Assembly: GCF_002994745.2 (NCBI RefSeq)
Contig: NC_037091.1
Span: forward strand, 9,982,501 to 10,046,500
DNA: 64,000 nt
Direction of reading: 5' to 3'
Origin: Rosa chinensis
Taxonomy: Eukaryota; Streptophyta; Magnoliopsida; Rosales; Rosaceae
Shown here in pieces: positions 1-11,576 of the stretch (positions within the stretch are counted from its first letter, which is position 1; each line of letters begins with the position of its first letter). The translations under genes and the position numbers were made by a program. The notes beneath the pieces are model-generated. The model saw only the letters and a list, made by a program, of their open reading frames with translations, was not told the DNA's origin and did not search any database.

Positions 1-575
1 AGAAGCTGCAAAACAAAATGTTGTCATCATAAACCCAATATGAGCTCGTAAAATATATACTAGCTATAGTACAACTTGAGAAAATCGTCTTACTCATGGA
101 CGAGAGGCAGGCTAGGCTTTGTTCATTTTGTATAGTCATTTTGATAGATAAAATTATACGTTGTTGAACCATGAAACTATTTCCATTTTTCAATATCAAA
201 AATCAAAACTCTAAAGGCAGACATTATATATCGACTCATATAAAATATCTCAAAAGTCAAAACTATGGACAATTAAGATATATTCAAATCAATAACCTTA
301 AATAAACTCAAAAAGCACCGATGGATAAGTAATTAAAGATACTTTGAAAACACGGTTCCATTCAAGATGTAACACTACGATCTTTAACAAAAAGTTGAGT
401 AAAGCTAGATAGAAGAGAAAAACATAACTTATACTTAATTAAAAAATTGTAAGAATCATGCATTGATCTATTCAAAAAAAAAAGAAATTATACATTGATT
501 TTAGATAATCATGCCAGATGAGAAAGCACAATCACAGTTGATTTGGATATTTTGTTCTGCCTAATCTGTAATTCT

Positions 576-626
<51 letters not shown>

Positions 627-835
627 TAATGAAAGGAAGAGTAATAAGATGGTAATGCCAAATGCAAGTATACCTGTACATTGTGGGCCTACGTGCTTGT
701 ACAGGCATGGTCACTCTATTACAAAAAAAAAACACATTAATTAGGTAGGTGCCATAAATACAAGTCCATTGTATTATGATAATATCACTATGCCATTACG
801 GGAGATCGGAATAAAAACTAATCAATGTGTACCTT
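1..835. other. 3' flank of the CNL gene (duplicated block)
   Basis: AT-rich non-coding DNA downstream of the minus-strand resistance gene. It is closely similar to 30880-31705, so it belongs to the segmental duplication. I see no gene in it. The block evidently continues to the left of the window. Confidence 0.8.
577..620. repeat. (AT)n microsatellite
   Basis: About 22 AT units in the CNL 3' flank. The duplicated copy near 31480-31511 is shorter, so repeat number has changed since duplication. Confidence 0.95.
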
Positions 836-3800
836 TTAATCCCTCGGAAAATAAAACATAAGGGAAGGGATGTGTTGGACTTTATGGAAGTCCTCTCCTC
901 CTTCCTCAAGCTTACTACAGAATCGTTTAGGCATACCCACAATATCCAATTCCTTGAGCGTAGTAAGGTGTCTCAGCCCATCTGGAACCGTACTCAATTC
1001 TCTGCACTGAACAATGGCCAATTTGCAGAGACAAGGCATGGCTCCTTCCTCCACCCTCCACTCTCTTATTTCCAAATCCGTAAGTCTAAGAAACTGAAGA
1101 CGAGGAAAGCTTCCAGCGGAGAAAACCAATACTTCTGTATTTTTCTCAAACACATTATCCGACAGATCAAGACTTTTCAGGTTGGGCAGCTTCTCTAGTA
1201 AGGCCATTTGGTCGCCCTTGAGAGCACATTGACACAAAAGTAAGTTGGTGAGGTTTGAATAGGAGTGGAACTCTTTCGGTAGTTCTAGTGTGGGCCCCCA
1301 CAGCACCAACTTGTATATTTGACCGCACCTTGCAACTATTTGACTAACCTCTGCACCGCTTTCCATTCCAACCTCGTTGTCCAACCGCAGGGACCGAATA
1401 CCGTTGAGCACGCAGCCTGCCGCATCCAAGATTTTCTCCAGATTTTTCGATTGGCTAGATGACAATTGTATTTTCAGTTTCCTTAGATTGCCTAGTTTAG
1501 CAAGATCATTCAAATCACAACGTCTACTCGAAATAGAATTTAAAGTTTGCAAATCACCGAGAGTAGATAGCTGCAGTTTACCTCTTGCCGTGTAATCATA
1601 TGGCAGGTATAAATGTCTCAACTTATTCATCTTGCATATCACATTTGGGATAAACATGTGGTCATTTCTAACATGGAAATCAAGTGTCTGCAAACAAATC
1701 AAGTTTCCTAGGAACGGAGGAAACGATTTTATATTACTGTTCCTTAGACTCAGAAACCTCAAGTGGACCATGTTTCCAATTTCTCTAGGCAGCTCTATTT
1801 CGACTTCTCTATCATTCATACCTTCAATCCTCAACGCTCTGAGTAATTTGAAATCCTTGAACATGGAAGGTATCAATTCTTTCCTTTTAGGAAACCAATG
1901 ATAATCGTTGGGGCCAAAATATAACAAGGACCTAAGGTGCCCACCTCTTTCCCCAAGTGAGGGTACCAATTTATCATCATTCTCATCCAAGTAGACGGCA
2001 AGTCTTCGAAACTTACCCATTGGTGATACATAGGTTACCGTGGAGGAAGAAGAAGAAATTGGATGCATTGCCTCATTTTTATGAGAACCCTTGACAACTT
2101 GGAGAAAATTTTCCTCTTCCGCCTTCCTCAAACACAAATCTCGCAAAAGATCATGCATCCTGCAAGTTTTAATATTCTCAGAAGTTGAACTTCTCTGTCC
2201 TACTTGAATCACACACCTTTCTACCAACTCATTCAACCAATTGTATGCCACATTCTCCATTGTTTCCCCAGAACTTTGTCTTTGTTGTGTCAAAGAAATA
2301 AAACCTTCTGCAATCCATAATCTTGTCAAACTGTTCACTCGGATCTCATGATCCTCTGGAAAATGTCCGAAATATAGGAAACAGGGTTTTAAGTGATACG
2401 GCAAGTCATCATAACTCAACGCCAACACCCATGATGCATATGCATGTTCTTCTTCCTGGCGACCAAAACCTCTACTTACGTAAACACCAACATTTTCTTG
2501 TATGTTTATCCAATCTTTAATTGTGTTTTTTCTAGCAAGAAGTCCAGCAAGTACAATGATAGCTAGTGGCAGACCCTTACAATGTTGAACCATCTCTTTT
2601 CCTAATTCTTCCATCTTCGTGTAAACTTCAGCACCTAAATATTATTTTCAAAAACAGAAAAAAAACAAACATTAGCAATAAATATATAAAGTTCTATTGT
2701 TTTAATTAAGGGACCAAACTTCTCATGCATTCACACAATATTACATTGTATTAATGGGCATTTGGGAGTCAAATGTTTTTTTTTTTTTGCAATGAGTGAT
2801 CGTAGAGGAGCAACCTCTCTAACACTCCAATTTATTAAGTCACAAAAATTTTATGTCAATGGAGGGGGACCTAACCAAAACCTCCATAATAAACAAGCAA
2901 AACAAATAAGTCAACGAAATCTAAATTGTGGGAGTCTAATGTTCAACGAACTTGACACTACAATATATAGTGCCACTAGAGTATTTGTATGCATTTAAGC
3001 ATCTTCTAGATAGAAATAGGAATATATACTATTTTTTCAAACTTTAATTTCAGAAGAATGTATATATGTGTCAAAAAAAAATTGAGAACTTTAGATATGA
3101 ATCTACAGAAGCTCGAGAGTACTATTGACAAAACTTCATATTGCAATAGATATATAAAGTTGTACCGTTTTAATTAAAAGGCCAAAACTTCATATGCATT
3201 CATACAGTATAACATTGTATTTGGGAGTCCAATGTTCAACGAACTTGACACTGCAATAGTACTTACACTTAGGAGTAAATTGGATATTTTTTTTCAAGGT
3301 CATGAGTACTATTTTTTTTTTTCAAAGGAATGACTACTATTTATTAATATCAAAATTATAAATTTTGGATGTTTATATGACGAAGATATAGTGTTTAAAA
3401 AAGCTTTTTTTTTTTTTTTGGAGTTGACATAGGGAAATCTCCAGGTCCACTAGAGTCTTTGTATGTATTCAACCAGCTTCCACAAGACATTTTCAGACTT
3501 TAATTTTAGAAAAATATGATACATGTGTCATAAAAAATGAGAACTTCTTTAGATGTGAATTTATAGAAAGCCGGGAGTACCAGATGCAAGGCATTTTTTT
3601 TTCCATTTATTGGTTCAATGTATATTGAATTTTTGATAAATAAAAATGAAAACGAACGATAAAGGATGGATCTAGTTGGGTGGTGAATCGAGAAGCTACC
3701 TATTCCAGCTTTCCTTCCGCTCATTGCAATCTTCTCAAACAGCTCCCAACTCTCAGACTCATTTAGTGCTGGAGGTCGGTAGTGAAAACCGCTCTCATCG

Positions 3801-4747
3801 GCATGCGAAGCTACTTGTTCATTGCGTGTCGTAAGTAGTATCCTGCTCTTTGAGTCTTCATGGCATTCAAATGCAGCCTTCAAAAAGTCCCAGGCCTCTG
3901 TTTTCCAAATGTCATCAAGGACAATCAAACATTTTCTTTCATTTTGGAGACGAGAAAGCCTCCCTGGTATTTCGTCATCCTTCAAATTTTTGATTTCTTC
4001 TCTCTCCTCTTTTGTAGGGGAAATAAGTTTGACATATATCCTCTCCAAGACATCCCTGACTTGATATTGTTGAGATATACAAACCCAAGCCAAACAATCA
4101 AAATGGTCTGTTACCTCTTTGTGATGATAAACTTGTTTAGCAATAGTTGTCTTCCCAGATCCGCCCATCCCAATAATAGAAACAACTCGGTGGCGATGCT
4201 CTTCCTTCACCAAATGCCCAACCAATTCACGTACACAATCTTCTAACCCGACAACATTACGCTCAAGAACATGAGAGTAAGTTCGCCTCAGTAGTTGTTG
4301 CCTTTCACACAATTCGAGTGAAGTAGAGGAATCCCTTATCTCCTTGATATCATAAGTTTGCAAGTTCTGCTTCAAATCAGAGATCGTGGTAGTAATTACC
4401 CCAATTTCTAACCCAATCTTGTGACGACTAACTCCTTCAATGAAGATGCACCCCAACCTCTTCAAAACATTCTTCAGACCTCCTTTCCTCTTGGAATCCA
4501 CCTTCAAGACAAAAGCTTCAATGACATCCTCCAGATCATAAGCAGCATCTCTAATTCTGGCAACAAAAATGCGTATTGCCTCACTATCTCGTCGCTTTGC
4601 GTCTGCATCTTTGAGGAAGCCCTTGATGAATAGTAGGTCTGTATGTGCACGCTCAACTTGATCGCGAAGTCCGGACAAGGATCTGCCTTCTTGAATGATG
4701 TAGTCACCAACTCTTTCCACGAGAAAAGAAACAACAGCCTCAGCCAT
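836..4747 (-). CDS. CC-NB-ARC-LRR disease resistance protein (RPP13/RPP8-like), two exons
   Basis: Intracellular immune receptor of the CNL class. Such proteins detect pathogen effectors and switch by ADP/ATP exchange in the NB-ARC. Exon 1 is 4747-3700 and exon 2 is 2634-836; the 1065-bp intron has GT/AG ends and splits a Gly codon. The joined protein is 948 residues without internal stops. Visible motifs: coiled-coil EDVIEAF at 73-79, P-loop GMGGSGKTT at 193-201, kinase-2 LIVLDDIW at 274-281, RNBS-B at 301-308, GLPLA at 370-374, RNBS-D CFLYFGHFPED at 434-444, MHD at 509-511, then leucine-rich repeats from about 560 to the end. I chose the start MAEAVV because it matches the usual family N-terminus; an in-frame Met lies 11 codons upstream (4780). 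Length and motif order are normal for the family. Its specificity cannot be read from sequence. Confidence 0.93.
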
Positions 4748-6241
4748 ATTCTCTTGGATAGCCAAAATGAAGGAAAACAACTGATCTCAAGATTTAGTTT
4801 TTAGATTGATAAACTATAATGAAACAAAATATCAATTTAGGTATGGTATGAGGTCCAGTCAAGCAAGTCATCAAAAGAAAAGTAGAAAGCATACATTCTT
4901 TTGTCCATGAGAAGCAAGTTCTTTATGACAGCTATAATGATATATGCTTTTCTTCCATTATTGTAGATACGATTCAGGGTATCAATTTGCTTTATTCGTG
5001 TCTCCAAAGCAAAAGTGTAATATGCGTTTCTTTGGTTCGACCATTTGATACTATTGAACATGACGCTACATAGCAGAAATGGAGATGAAGACTATATAAT
5101 CTACTTAAAAGAAAAAACATGAAAATACTAATACAGCTTGGATCCCTTGAGATCTTATATAAGGATTGATCACAGTACATAAAAGTTATGGGTTCTATAA
5201 TCAACCTGCGTACCCCATCATATAATTGATTAACAACATTCCCTCCCATACTACTCGATCAACATACTCAAATGGCTTGATGTTCCATCGCTAATGATCC
5301 TATTATATGTTTTCTGTAATTGTATCACCCTCTCTATCCTCAATCCCTATTTGACGGGATCTATTTGACGGCAAGGAGGAGGAGGGCATAAGGCATGTAA
5401 TAACGACAAAGGAGGAGAGAGCGACGCCGTGCAGTTGACACAGAGAGAAAAAAGAGGGAGGGGATTGATTAAAAATCCAAATAAGAAATTGCAAATATAA
5501 CAAGAAGAGTCTCAAGAAAATTGAATATCGAATAAGAGATTCGGAATATCGATCAGAGGAATAACTTGGAACATGAAAATTGCTTTCTTAGAATTAACTA
5601 CCATATGGAGAGAAACTCCACCTCAAAATCTTCCTGGAAGGTAAAGAAAATAGAGTAGCTAAAGTTGTGATTCCAACATGCGGGAGAAAAATTATAGTGG
5701 CTTTTAAGTTGCAGAACATGGTACTGACGATGAACAATGAAGAGAGGGGACATAGAAAGGGTATTAAAGGAAAAACGAATTAAAAAAATTAAAGAATATG
5801 TATTACTAAAGTTGTTTCCGTGGAAGAAACAGGGTGGTCATGAGAGCTGCTATCTCCGAATCTATACCTGCCAACCATGAACAGAGGTTAGAGGGAAGAC
5901 CGGCCTAGTCGGCCGGCCTTCGACCCTCCGATGCTTAAGTCAGTTACATAAAAGAATGTAGACTAGGTAGAAGTAAGTGGAGAGTGATGGCTTACCTTGA
6001 ATGAGAGGAGATGCATGTATTTACAGTGTAGGTTTGGGCTTGTCACCCCTTTGTTTCCAATGTGGGCCTAAGTGTGGCCTACCCGATACTGACAGTGTAT
6101 GGTATTGGCATCATGTCTAGACATTATTGACATTGTTGATCAAGTGGCTAGGAAGTTTTGTGCTTCCGATATTTGTGCCTAGGCTGTATATATACCAACA
6201 AAAGTAATGGTGTGTATTTAAAATTACTTTATGACTTTAAA
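4748..6241. other. 5' flank of the CNL gene; no further gene seen
   Basis: Homology with the second CNL locus stops close to the start codon, so the two copies have different upstream regions. On the minus strand, TATA-like strings lie near 5098-5091 and 5160-5153, about 345 and 410 bases before the start codon; these are weak candidates. The rest to 6241 shows no recognisable coding or repeat structure. Confidence 0.5.
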
Positions 6242-6251
6242 TTTATGAAAA

Positions 6252-6375
6252 GGAAAAACTCACAAAGAGTATCTGAACTACGGGCCACTAATAACTTTCG
6301 TACCTCAACTTCAAAAAATATCATTTTGATACCTGAACTTTTCACCCCGACCCAAGATTCATACCTGGGATCCAC
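6252..6375. repeat. Left TIR of the Pack-MULE
   Basis: About 124 bp, inverted and closely similar to 7825-7945. The two arms share long runs around 'actaataactttcgtacc' with scattered substitutions. Confidence 0.85.
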
Positions 6376-6487
6376 TTTGCCATTAACTGTGTTAACTTTG
6401 CAAGGATAAATCTGTCCTCTCACTATTCATCTTCTTCAAAGCTCTCTCCATCACCACTTCTCTCCCTGTCTCATGAAACAAAAGTAC

Positions 6488-6600
<113 letters not shown>

Positions 6601-6639
6601 CCCTCATTACACTCCTTGATCTCTCCTTGATTGGATTCA

Positions 6640-7070
6640 TGGGAAGCCCCACCGTAACCTCCACCGCAGCCAAACATGATAGTGGGTCTCAATTCCTCCA
6701 CCGCAGCCAAACATGATAGTGGGTCTCAATTCCTACCCCTCCCTCATGCCTAACCCCACCATAAACCCCAACAACAACAACAACACCAACACCGCCACCG
6801 CCACCGCCATCAACAACAACTCAACTGCGATGTTGGGCAGCGGGCCGAATTCGTGTCGGTTCTAGTTCAACACAGTGGCCCAGTAGCAGCAGCCCGCATC
6901 GAAGCCACAGTCGCTGGATTCCATGAGCCCAAGCCCGTTCGACGGATCGTTGAGACCTTGTGGCCGCAGCAGAGGGTTTAGCATCGACTATTCAACAGCC
7001 TCCACGAGGAAGAAGAAGCGAGGGAGGCCCAAAAAGTACTCCCCTGATGGCAATATTGGGAAAGCCAGAC
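6640..7070 (+). pseudogene. Captured fragment of an AHL (AT-hook motif nuclear-localized) gene, N-terminal part
   Basis: AHL proteins bind AT-rich DNA through an AT-hook and repress growth genes. The conserved string KKKRGRPKKYSPDG, an AT-hook (RGRP core) followed by the family's typical YSPDG, is encoded near 7011-7053. Upstream are Thr/Pro/Asn- and Ser-rich stretches normal for AHL N-termini. The reading frame is broken by stops and shifts. A 37-bp unit encoding part of the N-terminus is tandemly duplicated (about 6659-6733). The PPC domain is absent. The fragment sits wholly inside the 6252-7945 element, so it is a transduplicated piece and not a resident gene. Confidence 0.72.
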
Positions 7071-7824
7071 CAAGTCACAAAACTCGCAAACTGAGAAAAT
7101 AAGAAACACAAAACAGGACGAACAAGAGACTCTATGAACAAGATCCAAACGTGGCCCAAATCGATCAATAACAACAAAACAGAATCATTAACATTCAAGA
7201 GCTGAAGTCTCAAGACACAAAATTAAAGTCTTTCATGACATGAAACTAATAACCAAATCAATATTGGAACTCAAACACAACCCCCAAAATGATAGTATAA
7301 TCTGAACCCAGAAAGCAATTGTTAATTCTGAGTAGTAAATTCAACAAAAGAAACAGTCCCAGTTCAGAATTGATTGAGAAATTGACTAATTTGTTGTAAT
7401 CATTATCATTCCCAGAAACCAATCAGACCCTTTCTTCTTCTCGTGTGACCTTGTCCCCCAATGAAAGAGCTTCTTCTTCCTGAATCCTGATGACCAAAAG
7501 ACCAATAAAGCCCACCACTATCTCCTCTGCAAGTTTAGAGAAAAGAGAAGAAGATATCGTTGTGATCCCATCCAAATCAGATAAACCCAACAACATGCAT
7601 GTGGGTTAACTTTCTTCAACTCTCTTCCAGATGCAATATTATGAAGGAGTGCAAAAGCCCAGTTGATTTGGAGAAAGCGTGAATGATCGATGGAGAGCAA
7701 AGTTGGAACCAGCCAAAGAATTTTAGATTGTAGAGACATAGGACAAAATTTTCAATTTTGGAGAAGATGAACACTGAATGGACGATTCTACCCTTTAAAA
7801 GATGACGGCCCTGACATCATTAGT

Positions 7825-7945
7825 GACTCCAGGTATGAATCTTGGGTCGGAGTGAAAGTTCAGGTACCAAAATGATATTTTTTGAAGTTGAGGTACGAAA
7901 GTTATTAGTAGCTTGTAATTCAGGTACTGTTTGTGAGTTTTTTCC
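7825..7945. repeat. Right TIR of the Pack-MULE
   Basis: Inverted partner of 6252-6375; ends GTGAGTTTTTTCC directly before the target duplication. Confidence 0.85.
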
Positions 7946-8139
7946 TTTATGAAAAGAATTAACATGTCAACAATTTATAATCCTAAAGAAAAATAGAAAA
8001 GGGGAATATAAAAGACAAAAAAACTTGGCCCTTACTAGCACTACCCAATAAAAAAATAAAAAATAGGGTCTTGATCAAATGTTCAAATTTCGACCAATAT
8101 GAATCTACTTACCCTAAGTCCATATAAACCCGACCGCCA

Positions 8140-8321
8140 TCGTTAACTCACTCTGACCACTGGAACGTCACTAACACCTGCAACGGCCTTCCCGGTGGCT
8201 TTGGTCACCATCGACTGCTCCATCGTCGATCCCTGGACCGCCATCATCTGCGGATTCGTCGCCGCCATTCTCGTCTCGTGCAACAAATTAAACTAGCCGA
8301 GAAGCTCAAGTACGACGAATA
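8140..8321 (+). pseudogene. Fragment of an AMT1-type ammonium transporter
   Basis: AMT1 proteins are plasma-membrane ammonium transporters with 11 membrane helices. Plus-strand pieces read VTNTCNGLPGGF, then after a frameshift CSIVDPWTAIICGFVAA and CNKL, followed by remains of the EKLKYDD stretch. This is the conserved family segment around NVCNGLLGGF ... WAAIICGFVAA. Only about 60 codons remain, with at least one frameshift and a stop. The fragment ends within about 10 bases of an oppositely oriented ATP synthase fragment, which implies that both were moved here. Confidence 0.75.
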
Positions 8322-8329
8322 GAGGAGGA

Positions 8330-8633
8330 GAATGACGTAGCGGAAGAACTGGACGACTTGAATCGGGAGGGTCAATTCAAAGTCAAAGAGCGCTGCCTTC
8401 TCAATCTTGACGGTGAGGGATTGCGGGGCCAGGGTGTGGGAGGTGGCGGCGATTAGGAATAAGGATTTGAGGGATTGGAGGAGGTAGGTTTGGTGAGCTT
8501 GGGGATGGAGATTTGGAGTTTTGGATAGGTACGAGTTTAGGCTGAAAGTTATAAAGTTTGCTGCTTTAAGCTTTCTGAAAGCAGCAAATTTGTTATTGTT
8601 GATATTGAGGTTAGCATAAGAGATCAAAGTCAT
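8330..8633 (-). pseudogene. Fragment of nuclear gene for chloroplast ATP synthase subunit b' (CFo-II)
   Basis: Subunit b' forms part of the peripheral stalk of the thylakoid ATP synthase. The minus strand encodes a transit-peptide-like stretch (LLQSLKSLFLIAATS...LAPQSL) followed by KIEKAALFDFELTLPI, matching the conserved EIEKAALFDFNLTLPI at the mature N-terminus. Similarity stops after about QVVQF, where the membrane anchor should continue; the remaining codons run into the neighbouring AMT1 fragment in antisense. The b' C-terminal helices are missing. The reading frame is open but chimeric, so I call it a gene fragment. Confidence 0.72.
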
Positions 8634-8639
8634 TCCTTT

Positions 8640-9522
8640 ATTGGAAATGGTTCAGAAGCTTGATAATGAAACAATGACCATATTGTGTTGGTGGTTCTGA
8701 ATCTTTCTGGTTTTCTTTAATATTCTGATAATGGGTGTGGCTTTGCTTTTGAGACCGTTAGAGCAACCGTAGCTGATTCCAGTAGCCACGATGTCAAACT
8801 CACTGGAAGACATTGATCTTGGAGGAATCAATTAAACTCACTGGAAAGCTGCCTAGCTTTCGTGGATATGATTAAAGAGAATGACAGGTTCTATTAATGA
8901 GTGAAGTATGAGATATGATTCATCTTGCAACAAAGATAACAAACCTATGACTATGACTTTTACATCAGTATGTAAAATCAATATGGGAAAAATCTATATT
9001 CAACTAAGCCCTAGATTCTAACCTGAGCAATTTTGAATTGGGCATGTTTTTCTTGCTAGAAGGAAATTGGAATTAGTTTTTACATCACTGGTAGCACAAA
9101 TTGATGTGAAACAGACTAGGGACACAAACTTTTGGCTAAGCTTGGTATAAAAATATTGAATCTCGTGTGTATATTTTTGATGAGTTGCATCTAGGTCTTA
9201 AAAATGTTGATTCTCTTCTTGCATCTAAACCCAAAATATGTTGGTTTTGCTATTAACCCTTGTTTGAGATAAAAAGTACATACCAAGGTATATATATGCC
9301 CATGTTTCATAGATAAGAATAATACAAAAATGACCACTTTGTTTGTGACACTTTGAGCTTAAAGTAGTCTATGTTAACAAAAGACTCTCACCCCTGCAGA
9401 TCGACAATCTACTCTACCTAATCTCACACGCTGAGCATGATATTGTGGTACAGTGACAGACCCTCTTCCTAACATGGACAATTATTCAACAACTAGAAAG
9501 CAACTAAGCATTAACTGACTTC
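8640..9522. other. No recognisable gene
   Basis: Ordinary AT-rich DNA with no convincing ORF or repeat. The part next to 9523 is probably 3' sequence of the LINE-type element whose ORF1 follows, but no ORF2 start is visible there. Confidence 0.5.
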
Positions 9523-10863
9523 TTACCCTTTGTAAGGTTTGAGACATTGACACTCAACAAAATTAATCTCCGGTAGACCATTAAGCAGTTTCTCTACCTT
9601 TTTTGCCTTCTTTGTCGGTGATTTCTTCATGGATGAAGGTTGCACACCTTTATTATCCTTGATCTTGTTTTTGGCACCTTTAGGCTTGCCAGGTTTCTTC
9701 TTCTCCTTCTGCACAGATTGGGACAAGCACAGACCGATCGAAACAACATCCAAATTGGTACGCGCAACTGCTAAGCTTAATCTGAGCTTCTTTGGCAATA
9801 TTTCGTCATCATCCATTCTCTTCCTTCTGCGATTAGGAGATGGAACTGGAGCTAAGGTAAGACTTGCATGATTTGCATGGTTGGCCTCCTCACTAGTACC
9901 AATATGATCAATCGCAATAGCGTCCCCAAGCACTTGCTCTAGCTGTTGTACACTCGAGTCTAAATCGGAGCTCTCTTGGCCAGTCTGTGCAGACGTCACC
10001 AGCACAGTCCGGATTTGAATTTCACGGGGTTTCGTGGTAGGCAAAAATTGTTTCAACCCCACCGGACCACTGCCAGCCTCTTGAGCCCTAAACATTAACG
10101 TCGAACCCACCATAGATGAATCAGCAACCTTATTCAACACTCTTTTCAAATTACGTCGTGCTGAGGTGGTCTCACCCCTTAAGAATTCCAGCAAAGGAGG
10201 ACCAGAACATGGAAAACCTACGTGAGTTACCAATCCACAATCCTTGCACCGCCCAAAAAGGTTTTCAAAGAAGACATCCAGGTCAACATCAACACCATCA
10301 TCGATCTTAAAACAACGTTGAAAAAAGATGGGTTGCATCAAATCCATCTCCACCCTAATCCGGATGCGCCCAGCCTCAAATTCAATGGTATCTTTCTGGA
10401 GGAACCGTCCCAAAGCACTACCAATGCCTCTGAGACACCGATCAGTATGAAAGTCCATCGGGAGCCCTCTGAACTTGATCCAGAATGCCAAAGTATTCAA
10501 AGGAACATCTTTAATGGCTCCCACTCCATCAAACGGAGCCAACACCATCGAAGCTTCATCAAATCCCCACGGTCCTCCCCAGAGAATCCGATTACGGTCA
10601 GAAGGATTCGATAGTGTGAACAAAAATCGATCGTCACGCTCTTGGATTGTATAGTGCCCATTCAATCTCCAAGCTCTCCTAAACATACCCATGAAAAACC
10701 GCTTGTTAAACTCTCTAGTGGTCAGTAGCTTCCCAACCAGATAAGTCTGAGAACGACGTAAACCTTCCCCACGCGGTGGAAGAAGATCCACCGGTTTGGG
10801 AGCATCGGCCAGTCCTAATGATGTAGCTAAAGGAACTGCCATCTCATCCACAACCCCCATCAC
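9523..10863 (-). CDS. LINE ORF1-type protein: DUF4283 plus CCHC zinc knuckle
   Basis: A 446-residue open frame. Residues about 35-200 match the DUF4283 domain found in ORF1 of plant L1-type LINEs (FMGMFRRAWRLNGHYTIQ, ...LWGGPWGFD..., LAFWIKFRGLPMDF). A C-x2-C-x4-H-x4-C knuckle lies at 206-219. The C-terminus is Lys-rich. ORF1 proteins bind the element's RNA. The expected ORF2 (endonuclease/RT) is not found downstream, so the element is incomplete although this frame is intact. The leader before the ATG is GC-rich, like a LINE 5' end. It is unlikely to be a host gene. Confidence 0.85.
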   Translation of the reverse strand: MMGVVDEMAVPLATSLGLADAPKPVDLLPPRGEGLRRSQTYLVGKLLTTREFNKRFFMGMFRRAWRLNGHYTIQERDDRFLFTLSNPSDRNRILWGGPWGFDEASMVLAPFDGVGAIKDVPLNTLAFWIKFRGLPMDFHTDRCLRGIGSALGRFLQKDTIEFEAGRIRIRVEMDLMQPIFFQRCFKIDDGVDVDLDVFFENLFGRCKDCGLVTHVGFPCSGPPLLEFLRGETTSARRNLKRVLNKVADSSMVGSTLMFRAQEAGSGPVGLKQFLPTTKPREIQIRTVLVTSAQTGQESSDLDSSVQQLEQVLGDAIAIDHIGTSEEANHANHASLTLAPVPSPNRRRKRMDDDEILPKKLRLSLAVARTNLDVVSIGLCLSQSVQKEKKKPGKPKGAKNKIKDNKGVQPSSMKKSPTKKAKKVEKLLNGLPEINFVECQCLKPYKG

Positions 10864-10899
10864 CCCTCTCTGACGACAAAAGCTCGAGTTCTGTTTAAG

Positions 10900-11490
10900 C
10901 TAGGGTTTTCCTCTCTCACGCTCCCATCTACAACTATATAGATGCATTGAAAGATTATAGGTTGGGTGAGATCAGCCTCCACCTTGACGTGAACATGACC
11001 AGCAGCAAACTCACCCTCATCCCTCTCCACAAACTTACTCAAAGAGCTGTCTTTCAATCTGATAAGCCTGTCTGTTTGAAAAGATGGAGTAATTCCATTT
11101 ATTCGAACCCAGAAACCCTAGGTGTTCAAAGGCACAGACTTCATCGGCATCACCCCATCATAAGGAGCCAAAACTAGCAAAACATGCTCAAATTAGCTCA
11201 AGGGTGCCCTTTTCAAAACCGTAGGTCGATCATAAGGGTCCGTAAAAGAAAACAAGTGCATGTCTCCATGATCTTGTATCTGGTACATTCCATTAAGCCT
11301 CCGTGCTCGCTGGAACATACCCTTAAACGAACCTCAGGAGTAAGCTCATCCAATCAGAAGTTTTTTCCACTAACAAAAATTGAGAAAGTTGAAAAAACCC
11401 ATTCCCTTGGACGAGGGGAGATCCACCGGACCTTTGCCCTCAGAGATCGTAAGAGAAGATATAAGACGCACCGCCATATAATCTACATAT
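10900..11490 (-). pseudogene. Second, degenerate LINE ORF1 (DUF4283) fragment
   Basis: Minus-strand pieces align with the start and middle of the intact ORF1 next door: MAVRLISSL...GPVDLPSSKG, then MFQRARRLNGMYQIQ, then VKVEADLTQPIIFQ. Frames are broken by a stop after about 40 codons and by later shifts. It ends abruptly where the leader of the intact ORF1 begins. This suggests that one 5'-complete LINE copy was interrupted by, or fused to, another. Confidence 0.75.
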
Positions 11491-11576
11491 GCCATCGGTG
11501 AAAGCAAACACGAAGATTTTGGAAAAAAAAAAAACTAGGGTTCGGAGGCTACAGAGCGCGTTTGCAACATTAGGAT

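Noticed and set aside
827..4633. Plus-strand frames opposite the CNL exons
   Set aside because: Shadows of the minus-strand gene.
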